Both the position numbers and the translations under genes were made by a program. A stretch of 64,000 nt of DNA, taken from Avena insularis (Eukaryota > Streptophyta > Magnoliopsida > Poales > Poaceae). The notes beneath the pieces are model-generated. The model made no database searches. It was not told the DNA's origin and saw only the letters and a program-made list of their open reading frames with translations. Numbering within the stretch: position 1 is the first letter of the stretch; the number at the start of each line of letters is the position of its first letter. Where the stretch lies: the NCBI GenBank assembly GCA_023614405.1, contig CM042687.1:233456292-233520291 (forward strand). Direction: 5' to 3'. Shown piece after piece: positions 22,863-34,028 of the stretch.

Positions 22863-23360
22863 GGTCTAACGAAGGAACCGGCCGAACACCTTTCTTGCAA
22901 GACGGGCGCGCGGAATGGTCGAGCTTTCGCAGCCGGCGACGATATCGCCAGGAGGCGAGGGAGAAGTGTTGGGATGGAGGCGCAGGCGAATACCAATGTC
23001 CAAACTGGCGGTGGCCATGATGAATTGGGGGTGGTGGGTGAGAAGTGCGTCAGGGAAGAGGCGATTTTGGCGTCGGTGAGAGAGAACGAATCCAGCAGGT
23101 GGTACCCAACTATCTTTTTCCTATGCCATGTTGCCTGCATGTTGCGTCCGGCGCACCCGAAGCATCTCTTTGTAGCCGGGATGGCCTCAACGCGTTGGAC
23201 AACGTATTGCACAGTGCAAGACTGAAAGGGGCTTTGAGGCACGTGACACTGGGACAATGACAGTAGGTATAAGCTTGATATGGCAGCCCACTTACCAATC
23301 ATGAGAAGTTGCACCAAAAGAATCGGGGCCAATTGCTGCAGAGACATGAAAGATATACAA
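22863..23360. other. Sequence upstream of the Harbinger relic, no gene
   Basis: About 500 bases of mixed composition lie between the relic's start codon and the copia element. They may be 5' leader or the end of the Harbinger element. Open frames here have no recognisable motif. Confidence 0.4.
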
Positions 23361-23365
23361 CTTAC
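23361..23365. other. Target site duplication CTTAC (left)
   Basis: CTTAC directly precedes the copia LTR start at 23366 and is found again at 28189-28193 directly after the 3' LTR. Confidence 0.9.
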
Positions 23366-24079
23366 TGTTGGCGATATGCCCAAGAGGTAATAATAAAGTG
23401 GTTATTATTATATCTTTGTGTTTATGATAAATATTTCATCCCATGCTATAATTGTATTAACCGGAAAAAATAATACTTGTATGTTTTGTAAACATAAAAG
23501 AGTCCCTAGTAAGCCTCTTGTTGAACTAGCTTGTTGATTAATAGATGATCATGGACATTGGATGTTATTAATAACAAGATCATATCATTAGGAGAATGAT
23601 GTGATGGACACACACTCATAGTAAGCATAGCATAATATCAAGTCATTAAGTTCGTTTGCTACAAGCTTTCAAATACATAGTAACCTAATCCTTAGACCAT
23701 GAGATCATGTTAATCACCAACACTGGATGAATGCTTTGATGACATCAAAAGCCACTTCGTAACTAGGTGGTTATAAAGGTGGCATTAAGTATTCTAAAAG
23801 TAAGCGTTGAAGCGCATGTATTAAGAGTGGGATTTGTCTATCCATATGACGGCTAGATATACTTTGGGCCCTCTCGGTGGAGTGTCATTCAATTGGCATG
23901 CAAGCATGTGACTAGGTCACAAGGGATGTCACATCACAGTATGAGTAAAGAGTACTTATCGGTAACGAGGTTGAACTAGGTATGGAGATACCGACGATCG
24001 AACCTTGGATCAGTAAAGTATCACACGACAAAGGCAATTGGTATCGTATGTGAATGGTTCATTCGATCACGAAGTCATC
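23366..24079 (+). repeat. Copia 5' LTR, truncated at its 3' side
   Basis: It starts TGTTGGCGATATGCCCAAGAGG and follows the 3' LTR of the same element (26430 onward) block by block up to GATCACGAAGTCATC, equivalent to about 27158. It then switches directly to pol sequence. Confidence 0.9.
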
Positions 24080-26395
24080 TGAGTTTCGATTGGTATCTGC
24101 GTTCTAACTGCGGGGGTGAATATCTGAGTTACGAGTTTGGCATGCATTTAAAGAAATGCGAAATACTTTCACAATTGACACTGCCGGGAACACCAAGAGC
24201 AATGGTGTGTCTGATCGTCATAATCGAACTCTCTTAGATATGGTTCATTCTATCATGTCTCTTACAGATTTACCGTTATTGTTTTAGGGTTATGCATTAG
24301 AGACAGACGCATTCACTTTAAATAGGGAACCATCTAAATCTATTTAAACGACACCGTATGAATTATTGTTTGGTAAAAAACCTAAGTTGTCATTCCTTAA
24401 AGTTTGGGGCTGCGAAGCATATGTAAAAAAGTTACAACATGACAAGCTTGAACCCAAAGCGAAAAAATGCGTCTTCATAGGATACCCTAAAGAAACAATT
24501 GGGTATACCTTCTATCATAGATCCGAAGGCAAAGTTTTCGTTTCCAAGAATAGATCCTTTCTTGAGAAGGAGTTTCTCTCGAAAGAAGTGAATGGAAGAA
24601 AAGTAGAAATGGATGAGGTTGTTGAACCTTCTCTCAGATTTGAGAGTAGCACAGCGCCGAAAGATGTTCCTATGCCGCCTGCACCAATAAGAGAGGAAGC
24701 TAATGATGATGATCATGAAACTTTGAACGAAGTTGCAACTATACCTCGCAGGTCGACGAGGGTCCATACCACTCCTGATTGGTATGAACCTGTCTTGAAT
24801 GTCATGTTGGTGGACAACACTGACGACCCTGTGACGTATGAGGAAGCAATGATGAGCCTAGATTCCAATAAATGTCAATAATCCATGAAATCCGAGATTG
24901 GATCCATATACGAAAACCAAGTGTGGACTTTGGTGGACTTACCAGATGGCCGCAAGGCTGTCGAGAACAAATGGATTTTCAAAAGGAAAATAGGCGCTGA
25001 TGGTAATGTTACTGTCTATAAAGCTCGACTTGTTGCAAAAGGGTTCCGAAAAATTCAAGGAGTTGACTACGATGAGACTTTCTCACCGATAGCAAACCTA
25101 AACTTTTTGAGGATTTTTTAGCAATCGATGCATTTTTCGATTATGAGATCTAGCAGATGGATGTCAAAATGGCGTTCCTTAATGGTGATATTGAGGAAGA
25201 TTTGTATATGGTACAACCCAAAGGTTTTGTCGATCCTAAAGATGCTGATAAGGTATGCAATCTTCAGCATTCCATTTATGGACTGAAGCAAGCATCCCGG
25301 AGCTGGAATCAACGTTTTGATAAGGTGATCAAAAACTTTGGATTTATACAAACTTTTGGAGAAGATTGTATTTACAAGAAAGTGAGTGGGAGCTCTTTAG
25401 CGTTACTGGTACTATATGTGGATGGCATATTGTTGATTGGGAATGATATAGAACTTCTTGAAAGTGTCAAAGCCTATTTGAATAATAGTTTTTCAATGAA
25501 GGATCTTGGCGAAGCAGCATACATTTTAGGCATCAAGATTTATAGAGATAGATCAACACGCTTAATAGGGATTTCACAAAGTACATACTTGGACAAGGTT
25601 ATAAAGAGGTTTAGAATGGAAGATAGAAAGAAAGTGTTCTTGCCCATGTTGCCAGGTAAGATCTTCAGTAAGCTCAAAGTCCAGCTACGGTAGAAGATAG
25701 AGAGAGGATGAGTAAAATCCCCTATGCCTCGTCCATAGGTTCTATCATGTATGCCATGCTGTGTACAAGACCGGATATCGCACATGCTCTTAGTTTGACC
25801 AGTAGATATCAAAGTGATCCAGAGTGGCACACTGGACAACGGTCAAAAATATCTAGAAGTACTTGAAAAGGACTAAGGATATGGTTCTTTCTTATGGAGG
25901 TGATGAATAGCTCGTTGTAAACGGTTACACCGATGCTAGTTGGAACACCGATCCAGATGACTCTAAGTCACAGTCTAGATATGTATTTATTTTGAATGGT
26001 CCAGCAGTGAGCTGGAGGAGTGCCAAGCAAAGCATTGTGGCGAAATATTCAAGTGAATCGGAATACATAGTTGCTTCGGAGGCTTCACAAGAAGCGATAT
26101 GGATGAAGGTGTTCATTACTGAGCTTTGTGTGGTTCCTAGTGTGTTGGACCCGATGGCCATCTATTGTGACAACATGGGTGCCATAGCTAATGCATAGGA
26201 GCCAAGGTCACATAAGAAGCTGAAGCATATCAAGCTACATTTTCATGCTATTCGCAACTATGTCCAAGATGGTGACATAAAGATTTGCAAAGTACACACA
26301 AATCTGAATGTGGCAGATCCGTTGATTAAACCTCTGCCTATATCACAACATGACCAACACCAGAACACCATGGGTGTTAGGTATATTACCATGTA
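24080..26395 (+). pseudogene. pol: Copia pol remnant: integrase tail, reverse transcriptase, RNase H
   Basis: The integrase end is readable in pieces around 24100-24350. The frame 24366-24881 carries KPKLSFLKVWGCEAYVKK, KCVFIGYPKETIGY and RRSTRVHTTPDWY. RT begins in 24885-25121 (VWTLVDLPDGRKAVENKWIF, YKARLVAKGF), shifts frame near 25120-25157, and continues MDVKMAFLNGDIEEDLYM and SIYGLKQASRSWNQRF. The palm motif reads YVDGILLIGND, with Gly (GGC 25424-25426) where copia RTs have the second Asp. After a stop near 25693 the RNase H part is visible in another frame (25992-26198): VSWRSAKQSIVAKYSSESEY and YCDNMGAIANA. The whole is dead by stops, frameshifts and the catalytic change. Confidence 0.92.
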
Positions 26396-26412
26396 ATCTA
26401 GATTATTGACTC

Positions 26413-26429
26413 TAGTGCAAGTGGGAGAC
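26413..26429 (+). promoter_or_regulatory. Copia polypurine tract
   Basis: GCAAGTGGGAGAC lies directly before the 3' LTR; the equivalent GCAAGTGTGAGAC is seen before 39005 in another copy. Confidence 0.7.
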
Positions 26430-28188
26430 TATTGAAGATATCCGCAAGAGGCAATAATAAAATGGTTATTATTATGTCTTTGTGATTATGATAAAAGTTT
26501 GCATCTTGTGCTATAATTGTATTAACCGGAAACATTAATACTTGTGTATTTTGTAAACATAAAAGAGTCCCTAGTAAGCCTCTTGTTGAACTAGATTTTT
26601 GATTAATAGATGATCATGGATTCCTAATCATGGACATTGGATGTTATTAATAACAAGATCATATCATTACGAGAATGATGTGATGGACACACACCCATAG
26701 TAAGCATAGCATAAGATCAAGTCATTAAGTTTGTTTGCTACAAGCTTTCAAATACGTAGTAACCTAATCCTTCGACCATGAGATCATGTTAATCACCAAC
26801 ACCGGATGAATGCTTTGATGACATCAAACACAACTTCGTAACTGGGTGGTTATAAAGGTGGCATTGGGTATTCTGAAAGTATGCGTTGAAGCGCATGGAT
26901 AAAGAGTTGGATTTGTCCATCCATATGACAAATAGATATACTCTGGGCCCTCTTGGTGGAGTGTCATACAATTGGCTTGCAAGCATGTGACTAGGTCACA
27001 GGGGATGTCACATCACAGTATGAGTAAAGAGTACTTATCGGTAACGAGGTTGAACTAGGTATGAAGATACCGACGATCGAACCTCGGATAAGTAAAGTAT
27101 CGCGCGACAAAAGGGAATTGGTATCGTATGTGAATGGTTCATTCAATCACGAAGTCATCGTTGAATATGTGGGAGACACTATGGATCTCCAGGTCCCGCT
27201 ATTGGTTATTGATCGGAGAGGTGTCTCGATCATGTCTGCATAGTTCGCGAACCGTAGGGTGACACACTTAAGGATTCAATGTTGTTTTTAGTAGATATGG
27301 AATATGAGTTGGAGACCGAATGTTGTTCAGAGTCTCGGATTGGATATAGGACACCACGAGGAGATCCGAAATGGTTCATAGAATTAGATTCGTATAATGA
27401 AAGTTATTTTCTGGGGTTCGGAAAAGTTTCGGTGTTTTAACCGAAGCTTCTAGAGGGGCCACCCGTTGGCCCACCACCCTGGGAGGGGCCACCCGTCTGC
27501 CCACCATCCCGGGAGGGGCCATATGAGCTGGGCAATACCGCGGAGGCTCATGGGAAGCCACACCAAGCCCTAGAGGCCCAACCGGCTAGCCCCAAAGGGT
27601 TTGGGGAAAACCCCTAAAAAGGAAAGGGGAAAAATTGGGGGGCAAGTTCCCCCCCCTCCCTATGTGCTCCGGCCCTAGGAGGGGAGGGACAAGGAGGCAT
27701 CCCTAGATGCACCCCCTCTATATAAAGAGGGGAGGGGAGGGCGCACCCTTGCCCCTTGCCCTCAATCCTAGCCGCCTTCCTCCTCCCTCCTCCATCGTCT
27801 TGCTCCGTCTTTGGCGAAGCCCTGCAAGATTCTCTCCTCCACCACCACACCATCGTGATGTTGGGATTCCGAGGGGATCTACTACCTCCACTGCCCGCTG
27901 GAACGGGAAGAGGAAGGTCTTCATCAACTCCGTATGTGTGACCGAGTGCGGAAGCGCTGCCGGAACACGGCTCCAGAAGGATCGTCATCGCGGTCTTGAG
28001 ATCGGCAAGTGATCGACTACATCAACCACGGTATATGATCTCATTAATGCTTTGGATCTATGAGGGTTAGTTCTCTACAATATCGTTGCTCCGATATCTT
28101 AGATTAGATCTTGGCTTTTCCATAGATTGGATCTTGGTTTTATGCGTTCTTGCGATAGAAATTGTTTTTCCATGTCACGAACCCTACA
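26430..28188 (+). repeat. Copia 3' LTR
   Basis: It begins TATTGAAGATATCCGC, a mutated form of TGTTGGAGATATGCCC with G-to-A changes that destroy the terminal TG, and ends ACCCTACA at 28188. A clear TATA box (CTATATAAAG) lies at 27718-27727, followed by a purine-rich GAGGGGAGGGGAGGG run. Confidence 0.92.
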
Positions 28189-28193
28189 CTTAC
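28189..28193. other. Target site duplication CTTAC (right)
   Basis: It matches 23361-23365 exactly. Confidence 0.9.
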
Positions 28194-28652
28194 ATAGGGG
28201 TGGAATCAAGCCGAGACAAGCCGAGCCGGCTCGTGGCTCGGCTCGACCAGGGTCGGTAAAACTCGAGCCAAGCCAAAGCTCGGCTTGATGTTGAAAATCT
28301 GGTGAAAAGAAGGCTCACGGATCGCTCAGTGAGGCTCGAGGCTCGCTCGAACGGCTCATCGATCCAAAACCCTAACGCGCTGAGCCGATACCTCTGACTC
28401 CACTCCACCCCATGAGCCTGACGCCCCGCCCCTCTTTCCTGTGTGCCTTCTGCTGAGCCCGACCCTAGACCCTCTCGCCCCATCTCCAGGCGCTGCCACC
28501 ACTTCCCACTGTCGCCTCGCCCGTCGCCCACCACCATCGACATCCCCAACCTCCAGGTGCTCCTCCATGGCTCTCCTATCTTGCCTCTACCCCTTCTGAA
28601 GACCTGAACTCGTTCCCCTCCGGGCCTCCCCTTGGTTTGGCGTGAAGGAGGA
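28194..28652. other. GC-rich DNA with GGCTCGGCTCG palindromes, possible DNA-transposon end
   Basis: After ATAGGGGTGGAATC, GAGCC/GGCTC motifs recur in both orientations (28210-28355). Ends of the form AGGGGTGG followed by such motifs are common in plant hAT-like elements, but no opposite end was found. A minus-strand open frame here (28190-28729) has no recognisable domain. Confidence 0.35.
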
Positions 28653-29366
28653 TGTAGCACCCCTAGTAAACCGCTACTACAAAATCTCCAGCATTTACCT
28701 TTGTGCATCATCATGACATCTGCATGCATTTGTTCGCCAAAAACTATTTTCTATAAGCCCTATTTTTTCTAAATAACCCCCTATTTATTTCAAACGTAAA
28801 ACCCTCGGTCTGTCCGTACCCTTTTATTTGTCTAAACTATTTACCAAAAGTCTATTTAAAATAAATAAAATCTCTTTTTATAAAACCCCTGGGGAAGGCC
28901 GCCACCGGCTAGGCCCAAAGGACCAACTGGCAGCAGCCTACCACCCCACCTACCCCAAACCCTAGTTTCCCTAAACCCTAACCCTAACCTAGAACCACCC
29001 CTACTCCTACCTGCCTCCGCCGCCAACCCAACCACACAGCGGCGTAGCCACATACACAACACACACCACACCCTACCCGATGTACCCCACCCACCCACTC
29101 ACACCAACATGTTACACCACCCCACCCCACCCCTCCCACACACACCACACCGACATCGCCTTAGCAGCCTCCACCCCATGGCTCTAGTGCACACAAGATC
29201 GCCCTCCTGCTCGCCAGAGACCAGACCCACCAAAACCGCGTCCACCCCGCGTGCTCCCCACTACGCGACCCCCGCTCGGCCTCGCTTCCCCGCAATCCAT
29301 GTCGCCGCTCAAGCCGCCTCCCTTCGCTCGCATCCTTCCCGCTTGCAGGCGCTCCCACTCGCCTCT
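28653..29366 (+). repeat. Possible 5' part of a chromovirus-type LTR
   Basis: It starts TGTAGCACCCCTAG, similar in style to the TGTAACATCCC LTR start at 4419, and turns into a C-rich stretch like that at 4905-5800. It is cut at 29366 where another LTR seems to begin. A telomere-like run lies at 28957-28990. Confidence 0.4.
28957..28990. repeat. Short telomere-like CCCTAAA/CCCTAA run
   Basis: CCCTAAACCCTAACCCTAAC follows a nearby AAACCCTAG. This is only a few units inside C-rich retroelement-like DNA, so it is probably coincidental. Confidence 0.6.
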
Positions 29367-30598
29367 TGATGGCTATGAAATATAGCCATCCACGTCCACA
29401 TTTAAACTAGATATTATTCATCTTTTGATAAAATATCTCTCTAAATCCTGCCACTAATTCCTAATGATCAAAGGGGTATGCAATCCTAATGCCTAATGAT
29501 GATAATCAAAACATTAAAGTCAAAGATACGAGATTTCCAACGACTCAAAGAAACCAGGAGTCGTGGAGAGGATCCAGAAGGGTTAACGACCAACTATACG
29601 ACGGGAATAAAATTCCGGCCTTATAGTTATGGCCGTATAGTTTCCATCAGCACCGCTAGGTCAAACAGAACAACTTTCATGAAGGGACCCCTATATAAAG
29701 AGTCCTAAGGCGATGAGAAAACAAGCCCCGAATAGAACCAGAGACAACATCGAAGAGCCGCCGGAGGAATAGATCTAGATCCAATCTCACAACCATTCTC
29801 CTCCACCATAGCCATAGTCCATAACTTGTAATAGTAGATCTCATCTCCAATTGGCGACATTGTAAGACTATTACTATCAATCTCATGATTTCCATTACAA
29901 TGTTTATGATTGTTGATTTCATCTCTATGCGTGAGTAATCCTCCTTGGGCTAAGGGCTTCGGCCTAGACATATAGTTTGTGCATGTTATTTATCATAGAT
30001 GGGATCATGTATTAGTTTGTATGACATGATGATTATTGTATCCTATCTTGCCTCAATCTAAGGACTTGTTAGGTACCCAAGACCCCAAGGATTGATCCAG
30101 GTATAGGGAGTATGAGTAATGACTAATCTGCAGGATGGGAACCCTAGTGACAGAAAGGGTAGTACGTGTGTATGTGAGGGATTTACTTGGGATTAACGGT
30201 GACATCACTATGCATATCATTAGTTCTCTTTATTCTATGGATGAGACTAATAAGTTATTTCTATAAGCGGTTGCGGAGGCAATAGCAATTATGGATACAC
30301 TGCCCACATATAATTATCTTGCTCTAACAATTACATACATACTTTATTATTATCTTTTATTCCCATAAGATGTTTTGCACAGCTATAGGTGAAACCGAAC
30401 GCCCCAGGCCCTCTCTCCATCATCAACAACAACAAAGATCACAAATTCTTTGTCCGGTAAAACACAAAAAGAATTCTAAAACTCCCAAAGGTTCATTAAA
30501 GTAACTTTACTATGCTTTTGCTTCCCGGGGATTCGATAACCTAGGTCTACTAGGGAAAAAGAGTTATACTACATCCATAATCCGGATCAAAGGTATCA
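29367..30598 (+). repeat. Gypsy 5' LTR (left boundary uncertain)
   Basis: The right end GGTATCA at 30598 is firm because the primer-binding site follows ten bases later. The left end is set at TGATGGCTA on the basis of TGAT...ATCA symmetry only. The region includes a purine-rich middle and a possible TATA box (CCTATATAAAG, about 29690-29700). ORFs here look incidental. Confidence 0.55.
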
Positions 30599-30608
30599 AC
30601 CCTTTTTC

Positions 30609-30626
30609 TGGCGCCGTTGCCGGGGA
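30609..30626 (+). other. Gypsy primer-binding site
   Basis: TGGCGCCGTTGCCGGGGA is the same 18-mer found at 44240 and 46952 and, with one change, at 49954. This sequence is common next to the 5' LTR of large plant gypsy elements of the Athila/Tat type. Confidence 0.88.
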
Positions 30627-30800
30627 AGCAATAGCTACCCTGGTAAGGTTATTAGGATCCTTGCTAGTTTTAATTCTTGTTTTAAATTTTGTTAGTTTGC
30701 TTTCAGTATTTATTTGAAAAACCAAAAAAAAGTTAGTCTTTAAATTCTTGTTCTTACTATCATATGTTTTTGTTTAAGAAAACCTAAAAACATAGAAAAT

Positions 30801-31274
30801 ATGGCTGAAAAGAAGCTTGGGGAGTTTGCAACTCCCAACAATGATTATTTGTGTACTCCTATTACCCAGCCAACAATTACTACCGAGGACTATGAAATTA
30901 AGCCCCACTATTTAAGTTTGGTTCAACAGAATCAATTTGGAGGCTCTGTTGTTGAGGACGCACGTATGCACTTGAACACTTTCACTGAAATATGTGATAT
31001 GATGCACATTAAAGATATTGACCCTGATGCAGTCAAATTGTGTTTATTTCCTTTATCTCTTAGAGGAAGAGCAAAATAATGGTTGCTATCTTTGCCTAGA
31101 AATACTATTGCATCATGGGTGGAATGTACTTTTTTATTGATGACTAAATTTTTCCAACCTGCAAAGACTATGCAACTAAGATCTAATATTACTGGTTTTA
31201 GACAGGAAGAGCATGAGCCCCTAGCGCTTGCATGGGAGAGAATGAAAGAATGCATGAGAAACTGTCCTAGCCAT
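30801..31274 (+). pseudogene. gag: Gypsy gag fragment with in-frame stop
   Basis: An ATG at 30801 gives MAEKKLGEFATPNNDYLC, followed by FGGSVVEDARMHLNTFTEIC and KLCLFPLSLRGRAK, the usual start of the retrotransposon gag domain in Athila/Tat-like elements. TAA at 31077-31079 interrupts the frame; the same frame continues WLLSLPRNTIASW, MTKFFQPAKTMQLRSNITGF and LAWERMKECMRNCPSHGM. Gag similarity stops near 31274, in the middle of the domain, and an unrelated sequence follows. No zinc knuckle, protease or polymerase is left. This is a truncated, non-functional copy. Confidence 0.82.
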
Positions 31275-32168
31275 GGGATGGTTGCGTGTGTGCGTATGTG
31301 CCTCTTGCACTAGTTCCTGCGCGTTTGCCTCCGTGGCCAATCGAAGGCACTGTATTTTTGTTTCTATGGCTGTGTAGTGCTCATCTGCCTGAGAGTGTTT
31401 TCCCGTGTGAATTTTGTGCAGTCCTGCTCCAAGATTCCGACGCCCGACCAAGTCCGACATCGACATCAAGACCCGAAACCTCGAGCACCTCGACTCGGAA
31501 ATCCCAAGGCCACCGATAGGAAACCGATGACCCCGAACTCGAAGCTCTCCATCACGGAACCCCAAGGTCTTCTTCCCGAAACCCAAAGACGCCGAGACCC
31601 CTAGGTGCGGCGACATGGATCCGAAGACCGATCCGGAACCAAAGACTGATATCACCGAACCCGAACCCCGTCAATCCCCTCTCGGTGTACATCAAGATCG
31701 CCGAACACCAATGTGTGATCCCGATCCGAGCCCTATTTTATAAATTGACATACATATACTTGTTCATATAATAATTAATATTTGCATACATATTTGTGTG
31801 GTTTGGGGCATTATGCCGATTCACCTCATAATTAAATATGGGGACCATATGCGGGCTTTTCAAGTCTTATATTGGCCTCATTTAAAATTGTGTAGCGAAC
31901 CGATGCTATATTTTGCCTTGTTAAGACAACATTTAAATGGCATGTACCTAAACAACATGACCCATCCAATTAATTATCGGGGCCCTGGTTCCGCTTAATA
32001 TTGCCTAATTGCATCACACCTTTTCCATGTCATACATCATACATGCATCATGCCTGTTTTTTTGCCGTAGTACTAAATAGTGCATCCAATTTCTTCTAGT
32101 GCTTTGCTTCTTCACAGATTAGGCTGATGAGTTGATGTGAGTGTCGACCCGATCTCTGGTGTATCTTC
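31275..32168. other. Unassigned DNA between gypsy gag fragment and copia element
   Basis: 31400-31740 is rich in repeated CGA.CCGAA-type words (ACCCCGAACTCGAAG, CCGAACCCGAACCCC), which suggests an LTR or satellite-like piece. 31740-32168 is AT-rich. No domain is recognised in any frame. The last five bases before the copia LTR read TCTTC, close to TCTTT after its 3' LTR. Confidence 0.5.
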
Positions 32169-34015
32169 TGTTGGAGATATGCCCTAGAGGCAATAATAAA
32201 AGTGGTTATTATTATATCTTTGTGTTTATGATAAATGTTTACATTCATGCTATAATAGTATTAACCGGAAACATTAATACTTGTGTGATTTGTAAACTAA
32301 ATTAGAGTCCCTGGTAAAGCCTCTTTATAATACTAGCTTGTTGGTTAATAGATGATCGTGGTTTCTCGATCATGAACATTGGGATGTTATTAACAACAAG
32401 ATCGTATCATTAGGAGAATGGTATGACGGACATACTCCTATAGATAAGCGTAGCATAAAGATCAATTCATTTTAATAGTTAATTTGTTATAAGCTTTCTG
32501 ATACATAGTAACCTAATTCCTTCGACCATGAGATCATGCTAATCACCATCACCGGAAGGATGCTTTGATGACATCAAAAACCACACCGTAACTGGGTGGC
32601 TATAAAGGTGGCATTGAGTGTTCAAAAAGTATGTGTTGAGGCTCATGGATCAAGAGTGAGATTTGTCCATCCATATGACGGATAGATATACTCTGTGCCC
32701 TCTCGGTGGAATGTCATCCAATTAGCTTGCAAGCATGTGACTGGCTCACAAGGGATCACATATCACAGGAACAAGAGAAGAGTACTTATCGGTAATGAGG
32801 TTGAACTAGGTATGCAGAGATACCGACGATCAAACCTCGGATGAGTAAACTATCGCGAGACAAAGGGAAATTGGTATCGCATGTAAGTGGTTCATTCGAT
32901 CATAAAGTAATCGTAGAAATATGTGGGAGCCATATGAATTTCTAGATTCCTCTATTAGTTATTGGTCGGAGAAGTGTCTCGATCATGTCCGCATAATTCA
33001 CGAAATGTAGGGAGACACACTTAAGGATTCGATGTTGTTTAGTATATATGAAATGTAAGTAGGGAGACCAAATGTTGTTTGAGTCTCGGATGGGATCCGG
33101 GATATCACGAGGAGATCCGAAATGGTCCGCAGAATAAGATTAATATAAGGAAAGTCCGATTCCGGAGTTCGGGAATGATTCCGATGTTTTCATCGGAGAG
33201 GTTCTAGAAGGGTCTAGAAGGTTCACCGGACCGGAAGGGGAATGGTTCATGAATGTGTCATGGTTAAGTGGAATGATTGGATCATGTCCTAGGTTACTTG
33301 TTTGGGCATTTGCAAGAGAGGAATTAAGCTCTAAATTGCACGTCAAAAGGAAGGTTTGAAAAGTCAAACTGGAACAATGGTTTCCTAGTGAAAGAAGGAA
33401 CGAGTCTTTCTTTCCCTCCAACTTGGACATGGATTTGGGGAAGGATTCAAACTCCCCTCTCCCAAGCTGCCCTCCCTCTCATAAATAGAGGGGAGGGGCT
33501 GCCCCAAGAGAACTACTCCAGCCCTCCCCACCTTGAGCCGCCGCCGGCTCGTCGCCCTAGCCGACGCTGACTCCACCTCCTCCTCTCTGGCCCTCTAAAT
33601 CTAGATCGTCGGAAACCCTAGATCCACCATAACCCGCTCCGGCTTAGGCGAAGCCCTACATGATTTTCCCTCTACTTCTGACACCATGCCGTCGTGCTGC
33701 CGGAATTGCGAGGGGAGAACTACAACCTCCGCTGCCTGCTGGAACAAGGGAGAGGAAGGTCTTCATTGATTACCGAACATGTGACCGACTGTGGAAGCGC
33801 TGCCAGAACGCAGCGCCGGAAGGATCTTCTACGCGATCTTGAGATCGGCAAGTGTACGACTACATCACCCACGAGAATCTTCTCTCGTTAACCGCTTTGG
33901 AATCTTCGAGGTAAGTACTCTAATCGACTCGTTGCTACAATCTAGTAGATAGATCTTGGCTTGTTTGTGTGCATGCAGTAGAATTTTTTTGTTTTCCATG
34001 CTACGAACCCCTACA
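32169..34015 (+). repeat. Copia 5' LTR
   Basis: 1847 bases, TGTTGGAGAT to CCCCTACA. TATA box CATAAATAGAG at about 33480-33490, followed by a GGGGAGGGG run and a GC-rich leader with GAGCCGCCGCC. Confidence 0.93.
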
Positions 34016-34016
34016 G

Positions 34017-34028
34017 TGGTATCAGAGT
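34017..34028 (+). other. Copia primer-binding site
   Basis: TGGTATCAGAGT directly after the LTR end plus one base; complementary to the initiator methionine tRNA 3' end in plant copia elements. Confidence 0.85.

Larger units (their letters stand above)
23366..28188 (+). mobile_element. Ty1/copia element with large internal deletion, intact target duplication
   Basis: It is bounded by perfect CTTAC duplications. It holds 714 bases of 5' LTR, then the integrase-RT-RNase H part of pol, then a complete 3' LTR of about 1.76 kb. The rest of the 5' LTR, the primer-binding site, gag, protease and the first half of integrase are missing. Because the outer ends and target duplication are intact, the element inserted as a unit and lost its middle then or later. 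Confidence 0.92.
29367..31274 (+). mobile_element. Ty3/gypsy element fragment: LTR, primer-binding site and start of gag
   Basis: The order LTR-like sequence ending TATCA, primer-binding site TGGCGCCGTTGCCGGGGA at 30609-30626, then gag at 30801 identifies the front of a gypsy element. Similarity to gag ends near 31274, after which the sequence is unrelated. The right part of the element is missing. Confidence 0.7.

Noticed and set aside
28190..28729. 179-codon minus-strand frame
   Set aside because: It crosses a copia target duplication, GC palindromes and an LTR-like start, with no recognisable domain.
28957..28990. Telomere-like CCCTAAA repeats suggesting an interstitial telomere
   Set aside because: Only three or four imperfect units in a C-rich stretch with many ACCCC words; too short for a telomere relic.
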